NCBI GenBank assembly: GCA_017624275.1
Contig: JAGANG010000023.1
Coordinates: 1-32,043 of the forward strand
DNA from: Spirochaetales bacterium
GTDB taxonomy: Bacteria > Spirochaetota > GWE2-31-10
DNA length: 32,043 nucleotides
Direction: 5' to 3'
Of this stretch, positions 7,879 through 14,829 are shown one piece after another (position 1 is the first letter of the stretch; each line of letters opens with the position of its first letter). Under the pieces are notes generated by a model. The model ran no database searches and had not been told where the DNA came from. It saw only the letters and a program-made list of their open reading frames with translations. Both the position numbers and the translations under genes were made by a program.

Positions 7879-8863
7879 ACAATTCTCCTTCCGACTGTCC
7901 ACGTCTTAAATAACCATTAAATTTCTTTTTATCTTCAGTTTCCACCAAAATTAATTTATCTGCAAAACCATCACTGCTGGCTGTTACTCTCATTCGCAAT
8001 TCAATTCCGCCGTTATTCATTACAGCTACAAGTTTTTCACCGGAGCAAATATCCGGAAGACGACGAATCTGTTCCATACTAAGTATTTCACCACCGCCGA
8101 CATCTTGTTTAAATACATAACTTGCAGAATCCAATAAAGATAAATCCGTAATTACAGACTCTCTGTTTTCAAACAGAGTAATGTCGCTATATTTTTTTAT
8201 AAATTTATCTTCTTTTAACAAATCGTCTTTTCTTAACTTTACTTTAGAAAGATAAATCCATGAATACAATTTTATATCCAATTGAGTCTTAACTTTTTTT
8301 CCGTCAAGAAGAACAACAAGATTTCGAAACTTATCGATATCTTTCAACCCATGTTTTACCTTTGGCAATTGCCAAACAATCTTGTCGTATTCCAAATTCA
8401 GATTGCATTTAGGAATCGTATTTTGTACCGTAATTTCTAATTTAAATTGCTGATTATCAATGAATAATTCGATATGTTGTCGCAAACAGTCCAACGGAAG
8501 GCGATTATTTACAAATTGAACTTCCGGCTCTTCCTCTTCAGCTAATCGAGAAACCAAAACATAGTCGCCGGAAATAATAATATTGTAACCGTCAATTACG
8601 GACAATTTATTCATTATTTCTTCAGCCGTAATTTTTACCGTTCCGCCTTCTATCGTACCGAGAGCCATTCCTTTAAACGGAAAAGAAAGAGATTCTTCTA
8701 TTATATTGTCAAGAAAAAAAACTTCCGAATCCTCGATAACTTCATAATGTTTCAATGTCAAATTTATCGTAGTCAAAGAAGTTTGAGACTGTGAAAACAG
8801 GAAGAAATTAAAATTAAAAATGGTTGTTATTACAAACAACCATTTTTTTATAAAGTCACGCAT
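7862..8863 (-). CDS. flgA: FlgA-like P-ring assembly chaperone
   Basis: A 333-aa exported protein with an N-terminal hydrophobic signal segment (about 8-24). The C-terminal third has the FlgA SAF/ChapFlgA pattern: VMNNGGIELRMRVTASSDGF, then LVETEDKKKFNGYLRRGQ and a C-terminal VEI. The N-terminal 200 residues are poorly conserved. FlgA escorts FlgI for P-ring assembly, and the position directly before flgI fits. The start lies 6 bp after the flgG stop with no clear ribosome site, so it probably depends on translation of flgG. Longer than enteric FlgA (about 220 aa), as expected when the N-terminal domain is expanded. Confidence 0.85.
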   Translation of the reverse strand: MRDFIKKWLFVITTIFNFNFFLFSQSQTSLTTINLTLKHYEVIEDSEVFFLDNIIEESLSFPFKGMALGTIEGGTVKITAEEIMNKLSVIDGYNIIISGDYVLVSRLAEEEEPEVQFVNNRLPLDCLRQHIELFIDNQQFKLEITVQNTIPKCNLNLEYDKIVWQLPKVKHGLKDIDKFRNLVVLLDGKKVKTQLDIKLYSWIYLSKVKLRKDDLLKEDKFIKKYSDITLFENRESVITDLSLLDSASYVFKQDVGGGEILSMEQIRRLPDICSGEKLVAVMNNGGIELRMRVTASSDGFADKLILVETEDKKKFNGYLRRGQSEGELYVEIH

Positions 8864-8869
8864 AATTGA

Positions 8870-9664
8870 TTATCGTTTTAGATTTACGGCTGTATTGAGC
8901 ATGCTGTCACTTGTTTGAACAGCTTTAGAATTCAATTCGTAAGCTCTCTGTGCAACAATCATGCTAACCATTTCTTCTACAACTTTTACGTTACTCATTT
9001 CGATAAAGCCGTGGTAAAGTTTTCCCATTCCGTCAAATCCAGGAACTCCGGCAATCTCATTACCGGAAGCTTCCGATGTTTTAAACAAGTTTCCGCCGAT
9101 TGCTGTAAGTCCTGCCGGATTTACAAAACGATAAAGTTCGATATTTCCTACTTCGATTTGTTCATCACTTCCGCCGACTTTACATGTTACACGTCCGTCT
9201 TCACTGATTGAAAGTGAATCAATCTGGAAGTTTTCCGGTAAAACAATTTCCGGTACAAGGCGGTAACCGCTGTGATTTACAATCTGGCGATTGGCATCTA
9301 TTTTCCATGCACCATCACGAGTATAAGCTTCTGTTCCGTCATACATTTGAACTTTGAAAAAACCTTCTCCGGCAATCGCCAAGTCAGTTTTTACTCCTGT
9401 ACTTTGCGGAGCTCCTTGTTCAAAAATTTTCTGAGTTGAAGCTGTTTTAGAACCGAGTCCCACATGAATTCCTGTAGGATAGTTACTGATAGAGCTTGAA
9501 GGTGTACCTGCCATTCTTAAGTTTTGGTACAAAAGATCTTCAAATTCAGCTCTGGTCTTTTTAAAACCAGTTGTATTTACATTTGAAATATTGTTTGAAA
9601 TTGTATCAATATTAAATTGTTGACTGTTCATTCCGCTGGCTGCGGTCCATAATGATCTAACCAT
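8870..9664 (-). CDS. flgG: Flagellar distal rod protein FlgG
   Basis: A 264-aa FlgG of normal length. The N-terminal rod/hook signature is NIDTISNNISNVNTTGFKK (about 18-36), the DLAIAGEGFFKV segment is in the middle, and the C-terminal coiled region ends VSMIVAQRAYELNSKAVQTSD..NTAVNLKR. It forms the distal rod through the peptidoglycan and P-ring. It is the first gene of this flagellar run, with AAGGAGC 8 bases before the ATG. The usual partner flgF is not upstream; groES and its terminator are there instead, so a promoter must lie in 9665-9760. A sigma28-like -10 word CCGATATA (9737-9744, minus strand) is present but has no clear TAAA box, so I do not call it. Confidence 0.96.
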   Translation of the reverse strand: MVRSLWTAASGMNSQQFNIDTISNNISNVNTTGFKKTRAEFEDLLYQNLRMAGTPSSSISNYPTGIHVGLGSKTASTQKIFEQGAPQSTGVKTDLAIAGEGFFKVQMYDGTEAYTRDGAWKIDANRQIVNHSGYRLVPEIVLPENFQIDSLSISEDGRVTCKVGGSDEQIEVGNIELYRFVNPAGLTAIGGNLFKTSEASGNEIAGVPGFDGMGKLYHGFIEMSNVKVVEEMVSMIVAQRAYELNSKAVQTSDSMLNTAVNLKR

Positions 9665-9760
9665 AAGTAATGCTCCTTATCTATTAAAAAGTTTCGACTG
9701 TTAAAAAAAATAGTTAAGAAGATTTTTAATTGATTTTATATCGGACAATCAAACAGGCAT

Positions 9761-9794
9761 AAAAAAAGGCACTTGGTATAAAATACAAAGTGCC
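9761..9794 (-). terminator. Terminator of groES
   Basis: On the minus strand, stem GGCACTT/AAGTGCC (9788-9794 with 9768-9774), partly extended by GTA/TAC inside, followed by TTTTTTT at 9767-9761. Confidence 0.85.
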
Positions 9795-9817
9795 GTACAA
9801 ACAAATTAAATAAAATA

Positions 9818-10081
9818 TTAACCGATAACAGCTAATATTTCTTCAGATTTAATAATAAGGTAATCTTCTCCGTTGATTTTAAAAGAAGTTCCTGCATATT
9901 TATCATACATAACATTATCACCGACTTTTACCGCAATTTTATCACTTTCACCGATGGCTGTTACTGTTCCTTCTTGTGTTTTTTCCTGAGAAGCTTGAGG
10001 TATAATCAAACCGCCGGAAGTTTTTTCCTCAGCAGCTTTTACTTTAATTAAAACTCTTTCTCCCAATGGTTTTACGTTCAT
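9818..10081 (-). CDS. groES: Co-chaperonin GroES (Hsp10)
   Basis: An 87-aa GroES that caps the GroEL folding chamber. Family words visible: PLGERVLIKVKAAEEKTSGG with the mobile-loop region, GLIIPQASQEKTQEGTV, and the C-terminal YLIIKSEEILAVI. Length is slightly short (typical 94-97) because the mobile loop and hinge are compact. AAAGGAG lies 8 bases before the ATG. groEL is not adjacent: flgG follows after a terminator, so groES is a single-gene transcript here. No CIRCE inverted repeat is present; the promoter instead overlaps a direct repeat. Confidence 0.97.
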   Translation of the reverse strand: MNVKPLGERVLIKVKAAEEKTSGGLIIPQASQEKTQEGTVTAIGESDKIAVKVGDNVMYDKYAGTSFKINGEDYLIIKSEEILAVIG

Positions 10082-10158
10082 TTGTATAACTCCTTTAATT
10101 TATAAAAATCATTTTTTTAATTCTGAAATCATTTTTAAGATTCCTAATGTTGAGATTT

Positions 10159-10187
10159 AAAATAATAATATCTTTCTCAATAGTCAA
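10159..10187 (-). promoter_or_regulatory. groES promoter
   Basis: Minus-strand -35 TTGACT (10182-10187), 17-bp spacer, -10 TATTTT (10159-10164), about 78 bp before the groES start. Confidence 0.6.
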
Positions 10188-10206
10188 GAAAATATTTCCC
10201 TCAATA
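10167..10206. repeat. 16-bp direct repeat overlapping the groES promoter
   Basis: AATATCTTTCTCAATA (10167-10182) and AATATTTCCCTCAATA (10191-10206) match at 13 of 16 positions, 24 bp apart. One copy occupies the -10/-35 spacer and the other lies just upstream of -35, as expected for a regulator bound at the promoter. No known operator (CIRCE, HrcA) is matched. Confidence 0.5.
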
Positions 10207-10256
10207 TCAAATAAATCTGCGTATGGCAAAAAAATAATATTATTAAATATTTTTAA

Positions 10257-10285
10257 TTGACGTTCCTTATTTTTTTATCTAACTT
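10257..10285 (+). promoter_or_regulatory. Promoter of the TPR-like gene, leaderless type
   Basis: -35 TTGACG (10257-10262), 17-bp spacer, -10-like TAACTT (10280-10285, a weak match), then 7 bases to the ATG at 10293. The expected transcription start falls at or next to the start codon. Confidence 0.5.
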
Positions 10286-10292
10286 TTTGTCC

Positions 10293-10709
10293 ATGAACTC
10301 GAAAATAAATTTTCAAAATGATTTTACTGTCTGTCTTGATGTCTTCGAAATAGCAAAAGTTTTATATTCACGAAAAGATTATGAGGAATGTCTTTCGTTT
10401 ATTAACGAATCTATAGAAATGATGAATTTGACCAATTCAAGTCTTTTTTCGGACTTTTTGTCATTAACCGGAAACATCTTGTGGAAAGAATTTCATTATG
10501 AACAAGCTATAAATTTGTGGAGAAAAGCTCTGACATTCAATGCCGACAATCGTGCGGCTCAATTGTGTTTAAAACTTCTTGCAGACAGAAAAATCGATTA
10601 CGGTAATGATTATCCGGAAATTACGCAGCAATATAAAAACACCGCCGCAGACAGCAATAATTCTGTTGATGAAAAATTTTCGGTTAAACTGAAGTCTGAA
10701 TATTTATAA
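10293..10709 (+). CDS. Small TPR-like helical protein
   Basis: A 138-aa protein of unknown role. Residues 17-90 contain two helix-turn-helix pairs of tetratricopeptide type: FEIAKVLYSRKDYEECLSFI with NESIEM, and LTGNILWKEFHYEQAINLWRKAL with NADNRAAQLCL. The W/L...Y..A...W.KAL spacing is typical of TPR. The last 40 residues are polar and probably disordered. No signal peptide. The frame is open from a TTG at 10257, but that codon is the -35 box of a likely promoter; ATG 10293 is preferred although it has no ribosome site. Divergent from groES; purE follows 50 bp downstream behind its own ribosome site. Confidence 0.7.
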   Translation: MNSKINFQNDFTVCLDVFEIAKVLYSRKDYEECLSFINESIEMMNLTNSSLFSDFLSLTGNILWKEFHYEQAINLWRKALTFNADNRAAQLCLKLLADRKIDYGNDYPEITQQYKNTAADSNNSVDEKFSVKLKSEYL

Positions 10710-10759
10710 AAAACAGCGTTTATGCTAATATCAGGTGATTTTTTATACGGAGTTTTATA

Positions 10760-11155
10760 ATGGAAAAAGAAGTTACTGTTATTATCGGCAGCCCGAATGA
10801 CAAAGAACATTTGTTGCCGTTGGAAGAAAAATTAAATGAGCTTAATATTTCTTATTCTGTTGAAGTTTATTCAGCTCACAGAAATCTGCCTGAATTATTA
10901 GAATTTTTGAAAACTAATAAAACAAAAATCTATGTTACGGCTGCCGGACTTGCTGCCGCACTTCCAGGAGTTGTTGCATCACAAGTAAAAGAACCTGTTA
11001 TCGGTGTGCCGATTTGTGTAGGAACTTTAAACGGAATAGATGCATTACTTGCGATATTACAAATGCCTAAAGGCGTTCCGATTGCTACAATGGGACTGGG
11101 CAAACAAGGAATGATTAATGCTGCTTTATTGTGCGGCAGAATTTTAAACAAATAA
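10760..11155 (+). CDS. purE: PurE-like N5-carboxyaminoimidazole ribonucleotide mutase
   Basis: A 131-aa class I PurE-like protein; PurE converts N5-CAIR to CAIR in purine synthesis. Seen: phosphate/ribose loop IIGSPNDKE with S11 and D14, catalytic SAHR at 38-41 (His40), and PVIGVPICVGTLNGIDALLAILQMPKGVP typical of class I. The loop that normally reads AGGAAHLPG is AAGLAAALPG (61-70), so the conserved His of that loop is Ala67. It is much shorter than many PurE (160-170 aa) because it stops right after the last core helix. No other pur genes are near. It may be a working mutase or a relative with altered activity. GGAG precedes the ATG by 8 bases. Confidence 0.85.
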   Translation: MEKEVTVIIGSPNDKEHLLPLEEKLNELNISYSVEVYSAHRNLPELLEFLKTNKTKIYVTAAGLAAALPGVVASQVKEPVIGVPICVGTLNGIDALLAILQMPKGVPIATMGLGKQGMINAALLCGRILNK

Positions 11156-11160
11156 AAACA

Positions 11161-11198
11161 AAACAGCTGCTTTATAGCGAATAGGCAGCTGTTTTTTT
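11161..11198 (+). terminator. Terminator after purE, at the start of the next gene
   Basis: A 10-bp stem AAACAGCTGC/GCAGCTGTTT (11161-11170 with 11185-11194) continues into a T-run to 11197. Only about a dozen bases separate it from the next start codon. Confidence 0.85.
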
Positions 11199-11210
11199 AT
11201 GGGACAAAAT

Positions 11211-11618
11211 ATGAAAAAGAAAAATTGTTTAATTGCATTAATATTTTTAACAGCTTTCAGTATTTCGGCTCAAACTTTTGATTATGAAAATCCGGAAGTC
11301 ACAAGATTGTACATTTTCGGAATGATTTCGTTTTATGTAAAATACGAGATGTATTGCAGTACCGAAGCTGTGGGATATTTTAAATATCCGGCACTTGTAA
11401 ACGGCGAAGAGTACTTTTTCACTTATGAAGGCAAACAATTTTATGACCAATCATTATTTGACGAAAACTTTTATATTTACCGTGCTCCGTTGCCCGCAAA
11501 TCTGTGGACAAACAGTCGAGGCGAACTTATGTTATTCCGCAAAGCTTTTGCACCAGTAACAGATGCCGACCGGAAAGCATTGAACTTTCCGTATGGATAC
11601 GCTCGAGATTTTAAGTGA
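11211..11618 (+). CDS. Small exported protein of unknown function
   Basis: A 135-aa protein I do not recognise. It starts with a clear signal peptide, MKKKNCLIALIFLTAFSISA, probably cut before QTFDYENP. The mature part of about 115 aa is rich in Tyr and Phe (FYVKYEMYC, YFFTYEGKQFYDQ, FYIYRAPLP) and has one Cys, so it is likely a small beta-rich periplasmic or surface protein. ATG 11211 is chosen over 11199 because GGGA lies 7 bases upstream and the signal peptide begins there. The gene starts just after a strong terminator hairpin, so its expression depends on read-through or on a promoter inside purE. Confidence 0.7.
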   Translation: MKKKNCLIALIFLTAFSISAQTFDYENPEVTRLYIFGMISFYVKYEMYCSTEAVGYFKYPALVNGEEYFFTYEGKQFYDQSLFDENFYIYRAPLPANLWTNSRGELMLFRKAFAPVTDADRKALNFPYGYARDFK

Positions 11619-11652
11619 TATGAATACATATTTTTAAATTAAAAATAAAAAA

Positions 11653-11681
11653 TTGTATTTATAAAAAAACTTATGTATAAC
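11653..11681 (+). promoter_or_regulatory. Promoter of the WYL regulator, leaderless type
   Basis: -35 TTGTAT (11653-11658), 17-bp spacer, -10 TATAAC (11676-11681), then 7 bases to the ATG at 11689. No ribosome site is present. Confidence 0.65.
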
Positions 11682-11688
11682 TATTCCC

Positions 11689-12684
11689 ATGAAAAACAAT
11701 AAACGAGATAGTAAAGTAAAGCAATTACGAATTTTGCAAATCGACCAGATGATCAGAAGCGGAACATATCCAAATGTTCCGGAAATGAGAAAAAAATTTG
11801 AAGTTTCTCGAAGTACAATAATGCGAGACTTAGAATTTTTACACAACAGGTACAAAGCTCCGCTTGCTTATGACATAAAGCGTAAAGGTTATTATTATAC
11901 CGATGACTCTTTTTTTATAAAAAACATGACGCTTTCCGAAGGCGACCTTTTTACAATCACAACTATTATTCCCCTATTGGAAGAATACAAAAATACTCCG
12001 CTTGAAGCTTCATTTAAAAAAATTTTTAGCAGAATTGTCGACTTGTTGCCGGAACAAATCCAAGTTGATTCCCTTTTTGATATAAACAAATTTACTTTTA
12101 TAAATGACCCGCTTCCAAAGATTGATGAAACTATCTTTAAACAAATATTTGATTCTGTCGGATTAAAAAAAACCTTGGAATTCGGATATCGTTCTATGGG
12201 TAAAACAAATTACACAACCAGACAATTTGACCCATATAATATTCTTTGTCAAAAAGGGAATTGGTACGTAATAGGTTATTGTCACAAACACAATGATATT
12301 ACAGTGTATTCTTTTTCAAGAATGAAAAACGTCAATATTACCGATAAAGATTTTTCCATAAAAGAAGGCTTCGACATAAAAAATCACATTGATCCGGAAT
12401 TCGGTATTTGGAATTGTAACGGTATTGAACAGAAAAAAATAGAACTTTTATTCTCTCCTAAAATCAGTACATATATCCTGGAAAGAATTTGGCACTCCAA
12501 TCAAGAATGTCTCCAAAACGAAGATGGTTCGGTATACTTGAGTTTTTGGTCAAATCAATTAAAAGAAACATTATTTAGAGTGTTACGTTTTGGATCTGCC
12601 GTTGAAGTTCTTAATCCACCGGAACTGAGAGAACTCGTAATAGAAGAAACAAAGCAAATGATGGAAAAATACAAAGTAAATTAA
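11689..12684 (+). CDS. WYL-domain transcriptional regulator
   Basis: A 331-aa HTH-WYL protein. Residues about 10-65 form the DeoR/HTH_11-type winged helix (VPEMRKKFEVSRSTIMRDLEFL, GYYYTDD). Residues about 150-215 are the WYL domain, with RQFDPYNILCQKGNWYVIGYC and YSFSRMKNV. The C-terminal WCX extension spans about 240-325. WYL domains bind nucleic-acid ligands and regulate, among others, DNA-damage and defence genes; the target here is unknown. No operon partner: it is followed by a strong two-way terminator. There is no ribosome site before the ATG and a promoter ends 7 bases upstream, so the mRNA is probably leaderless. Confidence 0.92.
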   Translation: MKNNKRDSKVKQLRILQIDQMIRSGTYPNVPEMRKKFEVSRSTIMRDLEFLHNRYKAPLAYDIKRKGYYYTDDSFFIKNMTLSEGDLFTITTIIPLLEEYKNTPLEASFKKIFSRIVDLLPEQIQVDSLFDINKFTFINDPLPKIDETIFKQIFDSVGLKKTLEFGYRSMGKTNYTTRQFDPYNILCQKGNWYVIGYCHKHNDITVYSFSRMKNVNITDKDFSIKEGFDIKNHIDPEFGIWNCNGIEQKKIELLFSPKISTYILERIWHSNQECLQNEDGSVYLSFWSNQLKETLFRVLRFGSAVEVLNPPELRELVIEETKQMMEKYKVN

Positions 12685-12720
12685 TAAATAAAGGAGACTT
12701 TTTAGTCTCCTTTATTTATT
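12683..12720. terminator. Bidirectional terminator, 17-bp perfect stem
   Basis: A perfect stem pairs 12683-12699 with 12704-12720 (core GGAGACT/AGTCTCC, AT-rich outer part) around a TTTT loop. It serves the convergent WYL gene and the DUF3857 gene. Confidence 0.9.
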
Positions 12721-12738
12721 ACAGCCTCAATCACAAGC

Positions 12739-14829
12739 TTATTTCTTTTGCAAAATAACAGGCTTGTTTATGTAATCATTTATTTGAATCAAAGCATTAC
12801 GAAAATCTAAATAATCACTGACCGGAATATTAGTTCCGTTTCTCGAATATGTATTCTCATAATAAATCACATTCTTTTCCTGTTTAAAACTTCCTTTATA
12901 AGTTAAATACGGCGATTCAATAACAAGCTCTTCCGGAAGCCCGATAATTTCCATTCCTGCAGGAACTACAATTTTCCCCTTGTGAGTTTTCTTTAATACA
13001 GAATCAAATCTTACCTCATAATTTCGAACATCTGACGTAACAAAGTCAAAACCAAACGGCTGTTTGATTGTTATAAGATACAAATCATCGCCTGTTCTAT
13101 TCCAAAGTTTATCCACCTTATAATCCATCTGAAAACTAAAATCTTTCTTTTCATCAAACGGATCTGCAAATTTATAATTTGTTAAATGACTTGATTCAAA
13201 ACTTATGTTTGCCAAACTTTCCAATTGCGGATGAATATAATCTTTAGGTGCATTTTGGAAAAAATATCGATAACTGATTTCCGGATTTCCTCTTGTTGTA
13301 ATAGTTTCTTTTACGTTTGCACTGCCGTTTTTCATTAGGGTAATATCAAGTTCTGATGTGATAGATTCATCTTCGGTATTCGGAAAACCAGTATTACGCA
13401 ATGTATTTTTTATCGGATTCCACGCTATAATTCCGTGGTCGTCGCTTCTGAAAAACGGATAACGATAGCTGTTTGCCGTAGAATCCAAATGAATCACCTT
13501 GCCGTTTTTCAAATGAATTTCGTTGATAGCATGGTTTCCGTTAAGCACTCCGAGTTTGTCATAAATCGGTTGCGGATTGCCGTTCGTCATTACGACTACA
13601 GGATAAGCTTCTACATTTACAAATTGCAACATTGTAGCAAACAAAATCGCTTTATCGATACAATCTCCGTAACGATTTGCAAAAGTTTCGGTTGCTTTAT
13701 GACCGGCAAGCCCCGATGACAAACTGGTTTTTATCGATACATAGCGGATATTATCCTGCAAAAAGCGATAAATAACTGCAATTTTATCTTCCTCATCATC
13801 AAGATTTTCTACAAGCTGACTGACAGTTTTTTCAATCTCATCATTTGTAATCATTCTCTCTTTGAAAAATCCACCAAGCCAATTTGATAAATAAGTTTGA
13901 TCTTTAAACGGACTGCCTGCTATATAAGCAGCTATTTCATAAGTATCCGGGCCCATTTCTTCTTCAATAATCGGATCACTTTCTCCATATTCAAAATAAT
14001 ACGCACGATAGCCGTTTTCGATTGCTTCACGACGTTTGAGCTTGCCTTTTTCAATATTCATTTCTGCAAAATAATACGGTTTATCTTGAGGAATCATTAC
14101 TTTGAATGTGGATTGATAAACCGGTTTTTCCGAACTGAACCACCAGCTTACATAATATTGATTCGGGTCTTCTTCACTGTAAGAAATTCTTTCATATTCA
14201 TAATCAATAATAGAACCTACAGTCACTTCCGGAATAATATATTGAGCAATTACATATTCCTCTTTATTATTACCAAAGAAGTTTTTATCACGTGACGGTG
14301 TCGTATAAGTTACATTATTTAAATCAAGAAACACCTCTTTGCCGTCCGGCGAAATACTTCTGGCATAAATCAAACGTGACTCTGATTTTCCCTGTAAACT
14401 TCCGAGTTGCAATGTAGCAAAAGATAACTGCGATTCATTACAAATTTTCACCGCCCATCTGGATTTTGAATATTGCGTTCCGTCGTGACGTAACTGTTGC
14501 GTACCATCGTCAAGCAATACCAAAAGCGGCTGGTCTGGATACGATTCCGTCATTTTTTTTGCTCTTGCCATTAATTCTTCTTTTCCTATATTTCCGGTTT
14601 GCAACTTGTGAGAATCTATTTTTTCCTGTTGCTTTTGAAATATAATATGTGAAATCTCATCAGAACTGATTTCATTACCGTCGATATAAAAATTTTCATC
14701 TTTAAAATCTAAAGTCTCGCCGCTTACTGATTCTCCGTTATTCATTTTTATGACAGAAGATATAGATTCTGAACTGAGTATAAATATAGAATTCAGTAAA
14801 CATAAAAGGATAAATATAATTCTGTTCAT
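12739..14829 (-). CDS. Exported DUF3857/transglutaminase-like protein, intact triad
   Basis: A 696-aa protein with a signal peptide (about 1-20), a short N-terminal beta domain (MNNGESVSGETL...ISHIIF), a DUF3857-type beta domain (about 90-310), a transglutaminase-like core (about 330-455) and a C-terminal beta region. The triad is visible: Cys390 in YGDCIDKA, His433 in GNHAINEIHL, Asp449 in HLDSTA. Such proteins are exported and could cut or cross-link peptide bonds; the substrate is unknown. It is second in a two-gene operon: its ATG overlaps the TGA of the upstream paralog by 4 bp (ATGA). The paralog has the same layout but no triad. Confidence 0.85.
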   Translation of the reverse strand: MNRIIFILLCLLNSIFILSSESISSVIKMNNGESVSGETLDFKDENFYIDGNEISSDEISHIIFQKQQEKIDSHKLQTGNIGKEELMARAKKMTESYPDQPLLVLLDDGTQQLRHDGTQYSKSRWAVKICNESQLSFATLQLGSLQGKSESRLIYARSISPDGKEVFLDLNNVTYTTPSRDKNFFGNNKEEYVIAQYIIPEVTVGSIIDYEYERISYSEEDPNQYYVSWWFSSEKPVYQSTFKVMIPQDKPYYFAEMNIEKGKLKRREAIENGYRAYYFEYGESDPIIEEEMGPDTYEIAAYIAGSPFKDQTYLSNWLGGFFKERMITNDEIEKTVSQLVENLDDEEDKIAVIYRFLQDNIRYVSIKTSLSSGLAGHKATETFANRYGDCIDKAILFATMLQFVNVEAYPVVVMTNGNPQPIYDKLGVLNGNHAINEIHLKNGKVIHLDSTANSYRYPFFRSDDHGIIAWNPIKNTLRNTGFPNTEDESITSELDITLMKNGSANVKETITTRGNPEISYRYFFQNAPKDYIHPQLESLANISFESSHLTNYKFADPFDEKKDFSFQMDYKVDKLWNRTGDDLYLITIKQPFGFDFVTSDVRNYEVRFDSVLKKTHKGKIVVPAGMEIIGLPEELVIESPYLTYKGSFKQEKNVIYYENTYSRNGTNIPVSDYLDFRNALIQINDYINKPVILQKK

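Noticed and set aside
8821..8849. Terminator-like hairpin on the plus strand at the 5' end of flgA (TGGTTGTT/AACAACCA plus T-run)
   Set aside because: It lies within the coding sequence for the signal peptide, and no plus-strand transcript is evident; the T-run encodes the Lys codons on the other strand.
9737..9744. Sigma28 promoter for flgG (CCGATATA)
   Set aside because: The -10-like word is present but no TAAA box lies at the required distance.
10257..10292. TTG start for the TPR-like gene
   Set aside because: The TTG is the first part of a TTGACG -35 box with correct spacing to a -10-like box; no ribosome site precedes it.
13435..14295. Plus-strand open frames opposite the DUF3857 gene
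   Set aside because: Low-complexity, no ribosome sites, no recognisable domain; they are shadows of the minus-strand gene.
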